Counted from the first letter of the stretch, positions 1-12,092 are shown. The stretch: 64,000 nt of DNA from Magicicada septendecula (GCA_034769895.1 CM068367.1:1316355046-1316419045); one strand, 5' to 3'. Numbers and translations: made by a program. Notes: generated by a model not told the origin, from the letters alone.

Positions 1-43
1 AGTCACAGGCTCACTTACAGACACTTCACTGTCTTCAGAGGTC

Positions 44-1480
44 TTACGAATTTTTAACAAATGATCTCATTTTTATTGCATCAATCTTTCTTTGTTGAAT
101 GCAATCAAAGAAAATTGCCACATGAGGCATCATTTTGTGGAAAAAATTCAACCAGAAAATGAACTGAGGATCCCTCAAAGTTCGTACAAATCCTGCAGCC
201 TGGCTAGAAGCACTTTTGTCAGAAATCTCTATGTCCCTAATGTGTTCAAAACATTTTATTAGATTATCTTTATGTTCAAACACAGTATTAACAGCATTAA
301 CAGCCCTGTGTTGAAAGTACCATCTTGTAGGAGGCACAGACCCAATTTTTTTTTTACAATTTCTACTAAATAATCCATCCTCTTTGGAGATCTTGAAAAA
401 ATGGTCCTATTCTAGGACCACGATGTTGAGTTTTGAAGAATCAGATTCCCTTGATAGGCATAACAATGAATAAAATTTGCATTTGGATACTTCTCTTTAA
501 CCAGACACTGGACCCCTCCTTTCTGACCACTTATAACAGATGCACCATCGTTAAGTCTGACAAATTAGTTTTTCCGGGGACTTGTCTATTCCTATTTCTT
601 CCAACTGTCCTAAAATTGTCGAGGCTAAACTTCGAGCACTTTTATCAAAAGGGACTTCAAAAACCCCAAAACGTTTCAATTATTCTCCCTTCAATGAGAT
701 ATCTCAAAATCAGTGCCATCTGTGTTTTGCACGAACTGTCAGTTGTTTCGTCAGCCTGAAGTGACATGGAGTCTATCGTAGAAATTTCAGTCACAATATT
801 TTTTCGACACACTGACAAAATGGCATCTAAAAGTTCGTTTTGAATTGTTTTCGAGGTTCCTTTAAACACTGTAGAATTTTCTAAATGATCTTTCAAAACA
901 CTGTCAAGTGCTCCAGGATAATTGATTAGTCCTTTAAAAATACCTGGGTTGTTGTCTGCTTCTTCCGTTTCATCGTGGCCACGTAAAGCTAATTCAAATT
1001 CCCCACAAAATTTAATCGCATCAATTATTCGAGACAAGATGTATCTGTTCTTGTCTACAAGTTCGATATGTTTACGAACAGAAATTCTGTAACCATCATC
1101 GAGTTGCAACCTAATATTTACAATACATAGCATGGCTAAACTCATTTCATTGTCTAAATGACATTTAGACAGCGAATGCTTCTTACTCTTTTCTGGTAAA
1201 TGTTTCAGATCTTTACTGCCCGACTTAGTCCATGTGTCTTCACCGCCAAACAGATGACAAGCAAAGCAAAATAAAGCATTGATTGTGGGGCATCCGCACA
1301 TCCATTACCATACCCCCATTTTTCGTACACTGCGGTATTGAAAGTTCTATTATACGTTCTGTATTTGTCCTTAGACACTTGGTTGATAGCCAACTGCGGT
1401 CTTGGTGGACCCAATTGTTTTGCTATTAACCTATCTTCATAGCACAAAGTTTTATTCTGTAAATACTTGACATAATTCAT
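44..1480 (-). pseudogene. Decayed hAT-type transposase (ZMYM1-like, TTF zinc finger + DUF4371)
   Basis: Three reading-frame blocks on the minus strand line up as one broken protein. Block 1 (1480-1205) has the text KQLGPPRPQL and FNTAVYEKW typical of the TTF-type zinc-finger lead. Block 2 (1301-657) has CFACHLFGGEDTWTKSG, KDLKHLPEK, then KGTSKTIQNELLD and LQADETTDSS, the DUF4371 region of ZMYM1-like hAT-derived proteins. Block 3 (about 400-44) has FFSRSPKRMDYL, PTRWYFQHRAVN and FWLNFFHKMMPHV from the following part. Blocks 1 and 2 are in different frames and the link from 2 to 3 is damaged, so it is a pseudogene. The C-terminal dimerisation domain would lie left of the window. Family call is from recognised motifs; autonomy is excluded by the breaks. 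Confidence 0.75.
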
Positions 1481-3136
1481 TTTGTCTCAGGGATTTACAC
1501 AAGCACACAAAATACCGACACTTGAATATTTTCAACACCTTTATTTACACACGTGTGTAACACTGATTACTGAAAACCACTTGTAACACTACAATTTATG
1601 CAATTACTATAAGCACTGCCACCACAATTATCGTGTAGAACATAACATAACCACTCTAGGTACACATTCTATTTTAATATTTCCTTCAATGAGAATATAA
1701 TTTAAAATTATATAAAATCGCAAAATTTATTATAAACATATTCACGATAGAAACGTTGTAATAACATTATTTTGTAACAATATATACTAAGAAAGTAACA
1801 ATAATTATCAGTATTATAGCACAGCTCAGATGGTGGTAAAATGTAATAGTCTACAAAATAGCTCTGATTCATATCTGTTAGTTGCAGTAATGTGGCGCAC
1901 CTACAGGATTCAGAGTTGTACTACTTGAAGACTGTTAATTTCTGGTCACATAGTCTAGTGTGACCGAACGCTATGGGAATTAAGCATTACGCTCTCCCAC
2001 ACAAGAGAGTTGAGAAAGTGGAAGGGAGTAGTGCTACCTGGGTCACAACGTTGCTGTGACCGTCGCTATGTTGCCACGTTTGTTTTCGCGTTGCCACATT
2101 TCTCCAGACTTCTCACTGTTACAACCTGTTGCTATCATTTGAAACTAGTACGTTTCTACAATATTTATTTATTTCGTGATTTTATGGTGGGGCACATGAC
2201 CATGTGCCCTTATAAGTGAGCCGCCTCTGTGTGTCTTAATGCAACTATTTATAATGCAATGACTTGGCTTTTATTACTAGAATCTACCTAAACTTAAAAA
2301 ATGCATTAACATTGCAATATTACATCATGTGTGTAAAACTAAATGTGAAATACTAGTATGATTCCTGACCTGCAGAACTTGCTCATATGTTGAACAAAGT
2401 GTATTTGTTATTACATAAACTTTTATATTAAACAATTTTTCAATTACAGGAAAATAACAAAATTCCCTATTCTCCTACTTCTTTAGTAACAAATTTATAG
2501 CACACGATCTTACAATAAACACTAAAAATTCTAAACATTTGGATTTGGGTTACAGTTCGTTTTAGTCTGACACCGTACTGGTTTTTCTCATTTTGTCCAA
2601 ATTTTTTATCACTTTTTTGGGCCCTGAATCCCCAAATTTTGAAATTTCCCAAACTTAATACTACACTCAGAGGTTACCAGTTAAAATTCCTTTTAACTTA
2701 ATACCCCATATTATGGCTTTTGTGATTTTTCATACTTTTGATCCGCCACATTTTTGCCTTCTATCACCTATTTTTGGAGAGTTCAATCTCAAAAACAGTA
2801 GGGTTCTGTAGGGTAAACTTATGGACATGTTCACCAGGTTTGATAAAAATCAGTTCATGCATTCAAACATTATCATTAGACATATCCCAAAGAAATAGGC
2901 ACATAGATAGATAAATGCCAAACTGAGAACTCATTCACTTATTCAATAATTCACTGGAAGTGAAATAGATACTTTGTCCAATTTACATTTAAGAACTTTA
3001 TTCATTCTATACCTAATCAATTTGAAATAAGAATCTTGATTATTTTAAAAATAGACACTGCTTTATGCATATGTATATGCTTGTGGAAAGCTTTTCACAG
3101 TGAATATCTATTGTAGCAGGGTACATCCATGTATGT
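1481..3136. other. No gene seen; AT-rich intergenic DNA
   Basis: No convincing coding region, RNA gene or mobile-element terminus was recognised here. A GC-richer patch around 1,890-2,220 carries a 69-codon open frame without recognisable motifs and may be a fragment of an unidentified repeat. Confidence 0.5.
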
Positions 3137-3410
<274 letters not shown>

Positions 3411-3484
3411 ATATAATATAACATATCATATAATATAACATAATAATACATTATATTATATTTAATATTTATAGTAACTTTACC

Positions 3485-3604
3485 TCAAGATGTTTTCTCC
3501 TTATTTGGAACATGTTTCGGGATGTTCCAAAATCAGGAAGGCTGAAGATGGAAAAACAAGGCTTCCCAAAACATGTTCCAAATAAGGAGAAAACACCTTG
3601 AGGT
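3485..3604. repeat. Second foldback repeat with hammerhead-like arms
   Basis: Arms about 3,485-3,525 and 3,568-3,604 are inverted copies sharing TTATTTGGAACATGTTT and CCTCAAG. The plus-strand arm has CTGAAGA (3,542-3,548), a GGAA..TTCC hairpin, CAA where GAA is expected, and the palindrome AACATGTT. The minus-strand arm keeps CGAAACATGTTCC but has CTGATTT instead of CTGANGA. Each arm therefore keeps a different part of a hammerhead core. Confidence 0.55.
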
Positions 3605-4004
3605 GTTTTAAATATTAAATATATTATATACATAAAAAAACAGACTGTAACAAAAAGTGTTTGAATATATGTGTGTGTGTACACACATTGATGGTTAATT
3701 ACAGATTTACCTTTTTAAAGTTGCTGAAGACAAGATTATGGTTGTGTAAGTTATTCATGAACTGCTTTAACAAACGTAAATAAAACTTAAAGCAAATAAT
3801 CTATAGCTATACACTAGTGATGGGTTAGTCCCTATATTTGTATATTCTTGTTCCAGTTTCAGTCTCATTTTATAATTTTAATTGTCGGTTCTCATTTCTA
3901 TTAAATAAGGAACAACCCTTAAATCATTATAAAATTTATAGTTGCTTTCTGCCTAAAAATATTAATCAATAAGGCCCGCTTTATGTAGCCTAATAAGAAT
4001 TTAA

Positions 4005-4080
4005 TTCTTGGATTTCGTTGTCCATGACGTGTCCGTTACTTAACTAAATATCACTATAATATTGACGACTCGGAACACTA
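4005..4080 (-). mobile_element. Isolated tail of a Penelope-like foldback family
   Basis: TTCTTGGATTTCGTTGTCC followed by ATGACGTGTCCGTT and ACTAAATA matches the outer tails at about 21,858 and 38,410, where the tail lies next to hammerhead-like cores and a GIY-YIG-protein remnant. A shorter copy of the same terminus is at about 55,035. The shared edge suggests a true element end. Confidence 0.55.
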
Positions 4081-6110
4081 AAATTGATTTAAATTTAAAG
4101 AATTTAAATTGATTAAATATGACAAAATAATGAAAGCATATATGGTAAACAACATTAAACTCTTGAAGAAAATGACTATACTAAAATTTAATGACTGAAG
4201 TTTGAGAGGATAGTTTTTAATTGAAACTTACGTATTTAGTAAATGTACCCCCTGCTTTGTGGATTAATTGACTTACTAAGAATGTATAAAGTGATACCTC
4301 CACACCAATCTAGACTAATGTGGCCAAACAGAATGAGACAAAACTTTAGAGAGGGAGTTGAAAAAAAAAACATGAAATTTCATTACTATGAGCAATTGGT
4401 GTCTTGAGATAAAGCTTGACCTACATGATCTGTACAATTACAATGTATACAAAAAAACGCTTCTTAATTGACTAATAAGAGAATGTTGCTACAACAGTGT
4501 TCTTAAATAATGACAGCAACAGCAAAAGCCATATTACCATATTTATAGCCACATTACTCAGCAGAATGATACCCAGAGTATACAAGAATGCACATATTAT
4601 TCAAAGCCAGTCATTAGTTTAACTTAAATGATTTAAGTTATTTTTTTAAGTCACTTTTTTAAATTATTAAAACCTATATCATGTGAATGGAATGCAAGTT
4701 CTGCATTACACTGAGTTATCTAAGAAATTGTACTAACAGTAATTAAATCTTGATTATATTCTCAAATCAAATTTTAAATAATAGGAGTGGGGGCTGGTGG
4801 TTCCAAATTTTGGTGGTTGCAGTAGTTGGTTGAGTGGATTGGAGAGGGGTTAAAAGACATTGAACTATCATAATCACAGTTTGATAATAGTAAATTATTA
4901 CTATAATTTTATAACCTCAAACAATGGATAACATTTATCTTGAATCAACATAAACACTAAACCTGACACAACTTATAAATCAAGAAGGCTGTGCTGATTT
5001 CATACATAAAGTTGTGCTACAGCGCTACTAGTGGAGCGTTGCAGAAACTTTGCAACAACCAAGCTTACATTGGGAACACATGACAATTGTGAAGAGGAGC
5101 GCACGTCCTCCCATATGTTTGTGTAGTAAGCTCTGCTGTTTACTATCACAAGTGGCCTACAACCACTAGCCTGTGCGCCACATTTGAATTGTACGAGAAC
5201 ATTGCCGCATAGAATCTGATATGCTCTCCGTTGAAATTTATGACACTTTTAGCTGCTTAATGTTTTCATATTTTATTTTATAGTTTAGTTATTCTATACT
5301 GGTGGTTGTGCAACACTGCAACCATAACACCAGCCACCACTGATAATAGGTAACGCACTTACAGTACAGGTATACCCAAAAATATTCCTATCAGTTTAAT
5401 AACAGAATGACCTATAACTATATCCTGAAATTATCAGAATGTATGTTCTAATCTTTTTTTTTTATTTTACAGTAGTTTTTATATCCATGGGAAGTCATCA
5501 CCTCTGTTTAAAATTCTGATTTATTTCATACCCAATAAGTACCCTATTTTCCACTTAGTACTGTTAATAGACTCAGGAGTAAAGTTCAAGAATTCTTGTC
5601 TCAGAACATGCTGAAAATTTGATATAAATTTTTTTTTTACTTTACCTCTTTCAGCTGTTTTAGCTCTTTGCCTGTGGGATGTATAAAAAACGTTCTGAAT
5701 TTAAATAGTTTACAATTGGTTTTGGTGTATAAATAACGTTTTATCAACTTTTTAATAGCCAACAACAGGTTCCATGGATTAACTTAAAAATCATGCAATT
5801 CTAAATGAATATGCCCTCTTATTTCAGTGTTATATGGTTCTACTATTAAATTTTTGTAATTGGAATTTCGACCAAACATGTTTTATACCGAAAATAAAGT
5901 CAATATAAGTTTTGATTAAAAATTAAGGAATGTATTAAAAACTGTTGGAATTATTGAACTGAACAAAATATCTTTCTAAATTGTATGATAAACTTTATTA
6001 TATTCATTTTTGCTTGTTTACTATTTTATTTAAGAAAACTCAAAATTAATTTTTGTCAATAAAAATATAACTGAAAACTGTCTGTCTCTCTTTTTCTCAC
6101 TCATGTGCTC
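4081..6110. other. No gene seen
   Basis: AT-rich DNA without a supported gene. A GC-richer stretch near 5,000-5,230 has no open frame or motif that I recognise. Confidence 0.5.
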
Positions 6111-6111
6111 G

Positions 6112-6138
6112 CGCGCGCGCGCTTGCGCACACACACAC
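6112..6138. repeat. (CG)n/(CA)n microsatellite used as insertion target
   Basis: A short alternating CG/CA tract directly abuts the 5' LTR. The same kind of CA tract (20,721-20,742) follows the 3' LTR, so the element split a microsatellite. Confidence 0.85.
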
Positions 6139-8152
6139 TGTAACATAACAAAATTATCACACTAAACATTTGAATTAATGTTACATGAATAAAAGAGAAA
6201 GTTCCCAAGTGAGTGAGAAGAATAAATTGTTTAAGGATTACCCTAGAAACTGTATAATGAAGTCTATAAAATGTTAATAAAAATGGAAGATAATAAAGAA
6301 AACCATTAATTAAAATAACCTACTATGAAAAAACCAATAAAACCAACAGTATACCCAGTAGATTGGGGAAGCAGTACAAAAAGGGAAGGACCATAAAAAA
6401 GGAAATAATCTGTCATGAAACCATTTTAATAAGGAAACTACTAATGTGATATTTGAAGAAGGGACGAAACATATCAAGATTCCAACAGAGACCAGAAACA
6501 GGAAGAGATATGCCAAAACAAAATGTTAATCATATATTAAATACCATGAGACAAAATTGAAACCGATATAGGTAAACCCCAAACAAGTTACAAGATACAA
6601 TACTATAAAAACAAATTGTATATTAGTTGTAAGTGTAACATGTCAAAAAATATACCAAAAGAGACTACCATAGAGTAGAACTCACTAAAAAGACTACCAG
6701 AGTGTAGAATACAATAAAGTGAAGTGAAATAACAAAATTAAGGAACTACAGAGTGTACAGTGAGAAACATAGTTAAAAAATCTATGAAAAAATCTTCAAT
6801 GAAGTTTTAAGTATTATAAAAAGACTACCATGAGTGTAGAATAATAATAATAAAACCATTGAAATGAAAGACAGTCTAAGGACTGACAACATTACTAGTA
6901 ATAAGAGTTTTAAATTAGATATAAGGACTATTACATATAAAATGTTTTCTTTAATTATAACTAAATAAATGGTGAGGACAAAAATACCAAAGGACAGTTC
7001 ATAACTGAAGGTATGCCTAATATTAAGATGTTTATTATTTATTATTAATTAAATAATATTTTAGATGTAAGGTGTAAATAGATACACGAGGTTTATTATC
7101 ACAGTTAAAGTGTTTTCATAAGAATAATACATACACAAGACAGTTAGTGACTGACAGTGTTACTAGTAATAGGAGTTTTTTATGTTTTCTAATTAAATTA
7201 TGTCTAGGATAAGCTATGTTGTTATCATTTGATGATACAGGAAAAAATAATAGGAATAAGATGTTTTTGTTAAGATTAGGTGATATATGGAAAATAGTTG
7301 ATAATAAGATGTTTTTGTTAAAATTAGGCATAAGATGTTCATGTTATGGTTCAATGATGTTATTAGTATAAAGAAAGTTTAGTAGATACGAGATATTCTA
7401 TTGTAATTAAAATCATGTCATTTAATTTTCCATTGTGTAAGTCAGAGAGGCAAGTAGGGCATAAAAATGTAATAGTTTTATTCAAATCAGTAAACCATGT
7501 ATAATGTACAAACAGACCCACCAAGACACTATGTTTGTAAACACAGAATGGCCTATAAACCAAAAAAACTATCTATCAAAGAATTAATCTATGTAATAGG
7601 AATAGAATTCAATACATACAATACAGGAATTGAAAATATAATTAATACAGATACAGTTAATAGCAAATAGAATGACAAAAGAAAGAAAACTAACTTCTTT
7701 TGGAAACAGTCAAAAATAGGCTTATGATAGTAATCAAATCAGACTAAACAGCAAATTAATCAATATTGAAATGTTTTAATAACCAAATTACTAACAGCAA
7801 AGTAATTACGGAGTTGTTAGGTGTATTCCATGGAAATATTATACCGAAAAAACAAATAAAAACCTTTAAAACACTGAATTTGTACAAAATATGGGACATG
7901 CAATTATTATGCAAAATTGTAATTTTTGGGCTTAAATGAGTTTGAAACAAACCCAGCTATATATCAAAAGATGTAAAATTAAATAATCAATATTACTGAA
8001 TAGTTAGATTCATGTAAAATTAAGAAATATTGGAAATACAGTAAAAAATAAGAAAACTTGTTATGTATAGTTAGATAGTGAAACAAGTCTTAGACAGATA
8101 TTTTATAATTAAACAATACGAAGAGGAAAAAGACATACCACAAATTGCCCTA

Positions 8153-8174
8153 AAACGACGACGTTGCGTCGTTT
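8153..8174. promoter_or_regulatory. CpG-rich palindrome in the LTR
   Basis: AAACGACG and CGTCGTTT are perfect inverted arms around six bases in an otherwise AT-rich LTR; the copy in the 3' LTR is at 19,223-19,244. It could be a protein-binding site or RNA hairpin; function is not shown. Confidence 0.45.
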
Positions 8175-8391
8175 AGTCTATTGTTAATCGCAAAGCTGAA
8201 CAGTTGAAAAATGTATTAGTGGAGTTTTGAAAACCAAATAATTTATATTAAAACCAAGTGTGGTTATGTGGCGTGTAACGGAGATGAACTAACAAGTGAA
8301 ATAATATTATCTATCTATGTCTAACACTTCACAAGTTTCCAAAAACACAGAATAACACCATAAAACTTAACGCCAGAAATCGACAGCCATT

Positions 8392-8670
8392 TTGAACAAT
8401 TTTGGAACGAATTCACAAAACCAACACGCATATTTGAACACTACACTACACAAGAGATCCATCCAGAATTCGACATCGCAGACGACGAGGGGACATTCAA
8501 CACGATATTTTGGACCAACACCACTTCGCAGAAAAAGGGAACATCGTTTTATTTCTGTGGGAGAGGATCTTCAATTCCAACGGCGTCATAGCAGATTGAA
8601 ACCAAGCAGACGGCGGCCATTGCTGAATTTCTATAAAGACAACGGACCAGTGCTGACTGGAGCAGAGTGA
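8392..8670 (+). other. Small open frame in the LTR GC island
   Basis: A 92-codon ATG-started frame rich in Arg, Thr and Ser overlaps a second frame (about 8,360-8,600, no ATG) that encodes a more protein-like mix with FEQFWNEFTKPTRIFEHY. Both lie in the only GC-richer part of the LTR and recur in the 3' LTR. Neither resembles a family I know. It may be transcribed leader, a captured fragment or chance. Confidence 0.25.
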
Positions 8671-9240
8671 CGTCATTTCTTCGACTTGGTTCGAATTTTA
8701 AATAATTTCTTTCTAATTGACAATTGTAATAATAATTCTGTTCTATTTCAGATGTTAACATTTAGTTTAAGAATACCTGTTAAATGTATCTTGTTCCTTG
8801 CCCTCTGACCATTTCGACTCGTTAAAAGAACCATAAATTTAACTTGTAAAAAATATATTTGTTAATCTGTCTCACTGCCGACTGTGGCGAATATTAGCCA
8901 GTGCCTGGGACATGCGCAGTTTGACTGGCGCACAATTTTGAATGAATAAACGCAAATCAGTATTCAGTTACCAGCATTGTTTTTATTTCTACTATTAATG
9001 TTATTATTTTTTATTAAGCAAAAACATAATTCACATTGAGAGAATAGATATAGGAGGAAATTACAAACTCAAATAATTAATTAATTATCAATTAATTAAA
9101 TTAAATTATTCAGTCAAATTCGATACAAGCACAAGAAAAAATATTTGCAAAATTTTTAAAGTTTGATATATTTGTTATTTATCAATCCAACACACTTAGT
9201 TAGAACATATTTTTATCATCAATATCTTTATATTTTGTTT

Positions 9241-9690
9241 ATTATTATACTTGAAATTATATTACTATTTGACTAGCCTAACCAATGAGACTTTAAGGAG
9301 TCAGACTGACCCAGTGATAAACAAAATATCAATACGTATCAACAAATATCAACACATATCAGTTCAATTATTTTTAATTTCAATTTTTATTTATAATTGT
9401 AATATTTATTTGTAATATTACAAATTGACTAGCCCAACTAGTGGGGCTAAAGGAAGAGCACAATACCCTTGTTATCACCAAAGATACACACACAATATAT
9501 CTCTATATATATCAATCCAATTCAAATTTTATTTTTATATTTGTAATATTTTCATTAATATTACAAATTGGCGTTTCCAACGTGGAGCTTATTAAAACGT
9601 TCATAATTTTTATTTTTATTTTTATTTGTAATATTTTTATTTATATTACAAATTGGCGTCCAACTTAAGGGGCTTTAAATAGGAGATAAT
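9241..9690 (+). repeat. Four tandem copies of the LTR-end/primer-site module
   Basis: Four modules start at about 9,270, 9,415, 9,557 and 9,640. The last three read TATTACAAATTG, then a variable CC-AAC segment, then a GGGGCT- or GGAGCTT-like segment; the first is more degenerate. Three are preceded by TTGTAATAT, so each also makes an AT hairpin. The last module spans the true LTR end and the presumed primer-binding site. The earlier ones lie inside the LTR and look like older LTR ends incorporated into it. Confidence 0.65.
9652..9670 (+). promoter_or_regulatory. Presumed primer-binding site
   Basis: TTGGCGTCCAACTTAAGG starts two bases after the LTR end. TGG at this place is expected for pairing with a tRNA 3' CCA. 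I did not identify the tRNA. Confidence 0.6.
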
Positions 9691-9769
9691 AGTGTTGTAA
9701 AATAAGGACGATTGTCCAATTTCCTATTTTTAGCTTGGCAACGGTCAACAGGTCGGAAGGGGGAGCGAG

Positions 9770-12052
9770 ATGCACAGGAGAGCTACATCAAGAAAAAGGG
9801 CTATGGAGGCCGAGCAGGAGATAAACATGGAGGATAAAGAAGCGACACCAGTGGAAGATGTGGAGTTAATGTTACCGCCAGCAGAACCAAATAAGCCTGC
9901 ACCACAGAAGGAACAGCCGGAGAAATCCACCGCAAAGGAAGATACAAAATTTGATCAAATGATGGAGATGTTACTCCGAGAATTTAAAACAACGAAGGAG
10001 GAATTAAGAGAAAACAGTAAGAAGATAGAGGAGAAGATGGAAGAAAATAGTAAGGAAATGAAGAACGACAACCAACGATTGAAGGAGGAATTAAGAGAAA
10101 GCAGCAAGAAGATGGAGGAGAATAGTAGGAAGATGGAGGAGGAAATGAAGAATGATAACCAACGATTGAAGGAAGAGTTGGGCAATAAAATTGGAGATAC
10201 TAGCAGGAAGATGGAGGAGAAGATGGAAGCAAACAGTAAAAAGATAGAAGAGAAGATGGAAGAAAATATTCAAAAAATTGAGGAGAAAATGGAGGAAATA
10301 AAGACTGACAATAAACAGTCGAAAGAGGAATTAACCCAGATAAGCCAAAAACTGGAAGAAACCAACAGGAGGATGGAAGAAACAAATCTAAAAATGGAAA
10401 GCAATAGTCAGCAATTGAGAGAAGAATGGAAGGAGACGAACCAAGAAAACATGAACCGGTTAGACGGAAGGATGGAAATATTGAAGGAAGAATTGAGCCA
10501 GAAGATAGCTGAAAACAATGAGACAATCAGCAAGAAAGTAGAAGAGGAAATAACGGTAATCGAACAAAGGGTTACCAGAGCTGACGAAAAATGGAGTCAA
10601 ACCGAACAAGAAGTACGGAGTATCAGAACAGAAATAAATACGAAGGTTAACACCATTGAAGAAACGACTAGGAAGACGTTGGAGGAAAAACTAAAGGAAA
10701 CACGAGAAGACTGGGAGCGAGTGCAGGACCGATTCACAGAAAAATGTGACGGCATAGAAGCGGCTGTGACCAGTATCAACAGTCAGGTACGACAGAACCA
10801 GACCGATATAGACCTATTCCATAGTCGACCGACAACCATTACCAGTTGTCCCAACAGTGAAAATCGTGAAGGGATTAACTTCAGGTTTTATAAAAATAAA
10901 CCCATGGAATTCCTAGCAAGAATCGAGGAATACTTTGCCAAACACAGAGGTAATCGCTGGAGGGAGAACAAAGAGGTGCTGGACGAATCGTTCAAGGAAA
11001 TAGCAGACAATTGGTGGATGGCAATAAGAGACGAGGTGACCGACTATCAACAATTCAGAAGGCTATTCAAAGCCAAATATTGGTCGGAATCAACGCAAAA
11101 TATCGCCAGAGACGGGATATGCCATGGGAAGTACAACCCATATGGAAACCAAACTTTAACGGCGTACTTTTTAGGAAAGGTGTGCGTGGCCAAACACCTA
11201 GAGCCCCGAATACCAGAAGAATGCCTGGTCAGCAAACTCTCATACCACTACGAGGAGGATATTATCAGAGCCAGACGAAACAGTCAAATAAAAACGGTGC
11301 AAGCCATGACCGAGCTTTTAGAGATGTACGAGCACGAAGACTATTACCGTCAAAGTCGCAGGAGGTATGAAAAGCCGGAACCAAGGAATAACAACAATAA
11401 TTTGAATAGTAATAATAATCGGCAGAATGTGGGTAATAATAATAATTATAATCCCACAAATCGGAATAATGCCGAGTATAATTATAACCCCAGAAATAAC
11501 AATAATTTGCCCCGTTTTAACAACAATAATAATAATAGTAATATTCCTCGCATAAATAATAGTAACAACAACAACAACAACAATAATAATAATAATAATA
11601 ATAGCCGTCCCCAAAATAACAACGGTTATTATAATCATAATAGTAACTATGTTCAAAATGGTCAGAGGAACCCCAACCTTTCTAATAATAATAATTATCA
11701 TGGTAATTATAACCGAAATTACCCAAGTGGAGGTAACCACAATTACAGGGCATATCGACCTAATGTTAATTACATCCGAGCAGAAGGCAGTGGACACAGG
11801 AGGTACCAGCCTCAAAGAAGGAGCCGATACTACGAGTACGAGACTTTCCAAGGGAGCCAGGGAAGTAATAGGTACAGAGAGTACGAGCCCAGACGTAGTT
11901 CCAGCCTGGATAATCAGCGCAGACTACCTGTAACAGAAGCCCAACCAGACGATCGAGCAGAACCAAACGAAACAGCCTCAGGACTTCAAGCTGACGCTTC
12001 CAACGGCCTGATCCGTAATGAAGCGGAACATTTAAACGAACGGAGGCAGTAA
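9770..12052 (+). CDS. gag: Gag polyprotein, 760 aa, coiled coil plus Asn-rich tail
   Basis: Structural protein of the retrotransposon particle. Residues about 50-350 are Lys/Glu-rich heptads with repeated KMEE and NDNQRLKEEL blocks, a long coiled coil probably grown by internal duplication. Residues about 367-525 form a gag-like helical domain (FRFYKNKPMEFLARIEEYF, NWWMAIRDEVTDYQQFRRLF, FLGKVCVAKHL). Residues about 540-645 are mostly Asn, followed by a Tyr/Arg-rich tail. No CCHC zinc knuckle is visible, so the basic Asn/Arg tail may take over RNA binding. The stop at 12,050 lies just after a slippery heptamer, so a minority of ribosomes should continue into pol. The start is the first ATG after a 119-base leader. 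Confidence 0.9.
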   Translation: MHRRATSRKRAMEAEQEINMEDKEATPVEDVELMLPPAEPNKPAPQKEQPEKSTAKEDTKFDQMMEMLLREFKTTKEELRENSKKIEEKMEENSKEMKNDNQRLKEELRESSKKMEENSRKMEEEMKNDNQRLKEELGNKIGDTSRKMEEKMEANSKKIEEKMEENIQKIEEKMEEIKTDNKQSKEELTQISQKLEETNRRMEETNLKMESNSQQLREEWKETNQENMNRLDGRMEILKEELSQKIAENNETISKKVEEEITVIEQRVTRADEKWSQTEQEVRSIRTEINTKVNTIEETTRKTLEEKLKETREDWERVQDRFTEKCDGIEAAVTSINSQVRQNQTDIDLFHSRPTTITSCPNSENREGINFRFYKNKPMEFLARIEEYFAKHRGNRWRENKEVLDESFKEIADNWWMAIRDEVTDYQQFRRLFKAKYWSESTQNIARDGICHGKYNPYGNQTLTAYFLGKVCVAKHLEPRIPEECLVSKLSYHYEEDIIRARRNSQIKTVQAMTELLEMYEHEDYYRQSRRRYEKPEPRNNNNNLNSNNNRQNVGNNNNYNPTNRNNAEYNYNPRNNNNLPRFNNNNNNSNIPRINNSNNNNNNNNNNNNNSRPQNNNGYYNHNSNYVQNGQRNPNLSNNNNYHGNYNRNYPSGGNHNYRAYRPNVNYIRAEGSGHRRYQPQRRSRYYEYETFQGSQGSNRYREYEPRRSSSLDNQRRLPVTEAQPDDRAEPNETASGLQADASNGLIRNEAEHLNERRQ

Positions 12053-12092
12053 TAAAATCCAATAACCCTTTACTGCTCCAATCTGCTGGGTT
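12031..12092 (+). promoter_or_regulatory. -1 ribosomal frameshift signal with likely H-type pseudoknot
   Basis: TTTAAAC at 12,031-12,037 is read T TTA AAC in the gag frame, a canonical X XXY YYZ slippery site. Eight bases later GCAGTAA (12,046-12,052) pairs with TTACTGC (12,070-12,076). Within the loop AACCC (12,064-12,068) can pair with GGGTT (12,088-12,092), giving a pseudoknot. The pol frame is open from 12,022, so a -1 slip here joins gag to pol. Confidence 0.85.

Larger units (their letters stand above)
6139..9650 (+). repeat. 5' LTR (3,512 bp)
   Basis: Begins TGTAACATAAC and ends TTATATTACA; every base compared recurs 11,070 bp downstream. The length is unusual for Ty3/gypsy, whose LTRs are mostly a few hundred bases to about 2 kb. 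Inside are short recurring AGACTACCA..GTGTAGAAT motifs (6,660-6,840), a CpG palindrome (8,153-8,174), a GC-richer island (8,370-8,690), an AATAAA at about 8,945 that may mark polyadenylation, and repeated terminal modules (9,241-9,650). Confidence 0.95.

Noticed and set aside
6310..7950. Several 60-70 codon minus frames, each present twice 11,070 bp apart
   Set aside because: They lie in LTR sequence, lack motifs, and are duplicated only because the LTR is.
11318..11851. 177-codon minus frame rich in Ile/Val
   Set aside because: Antisense of the Asn-rich gag segment (AAT/AAC read backwards).
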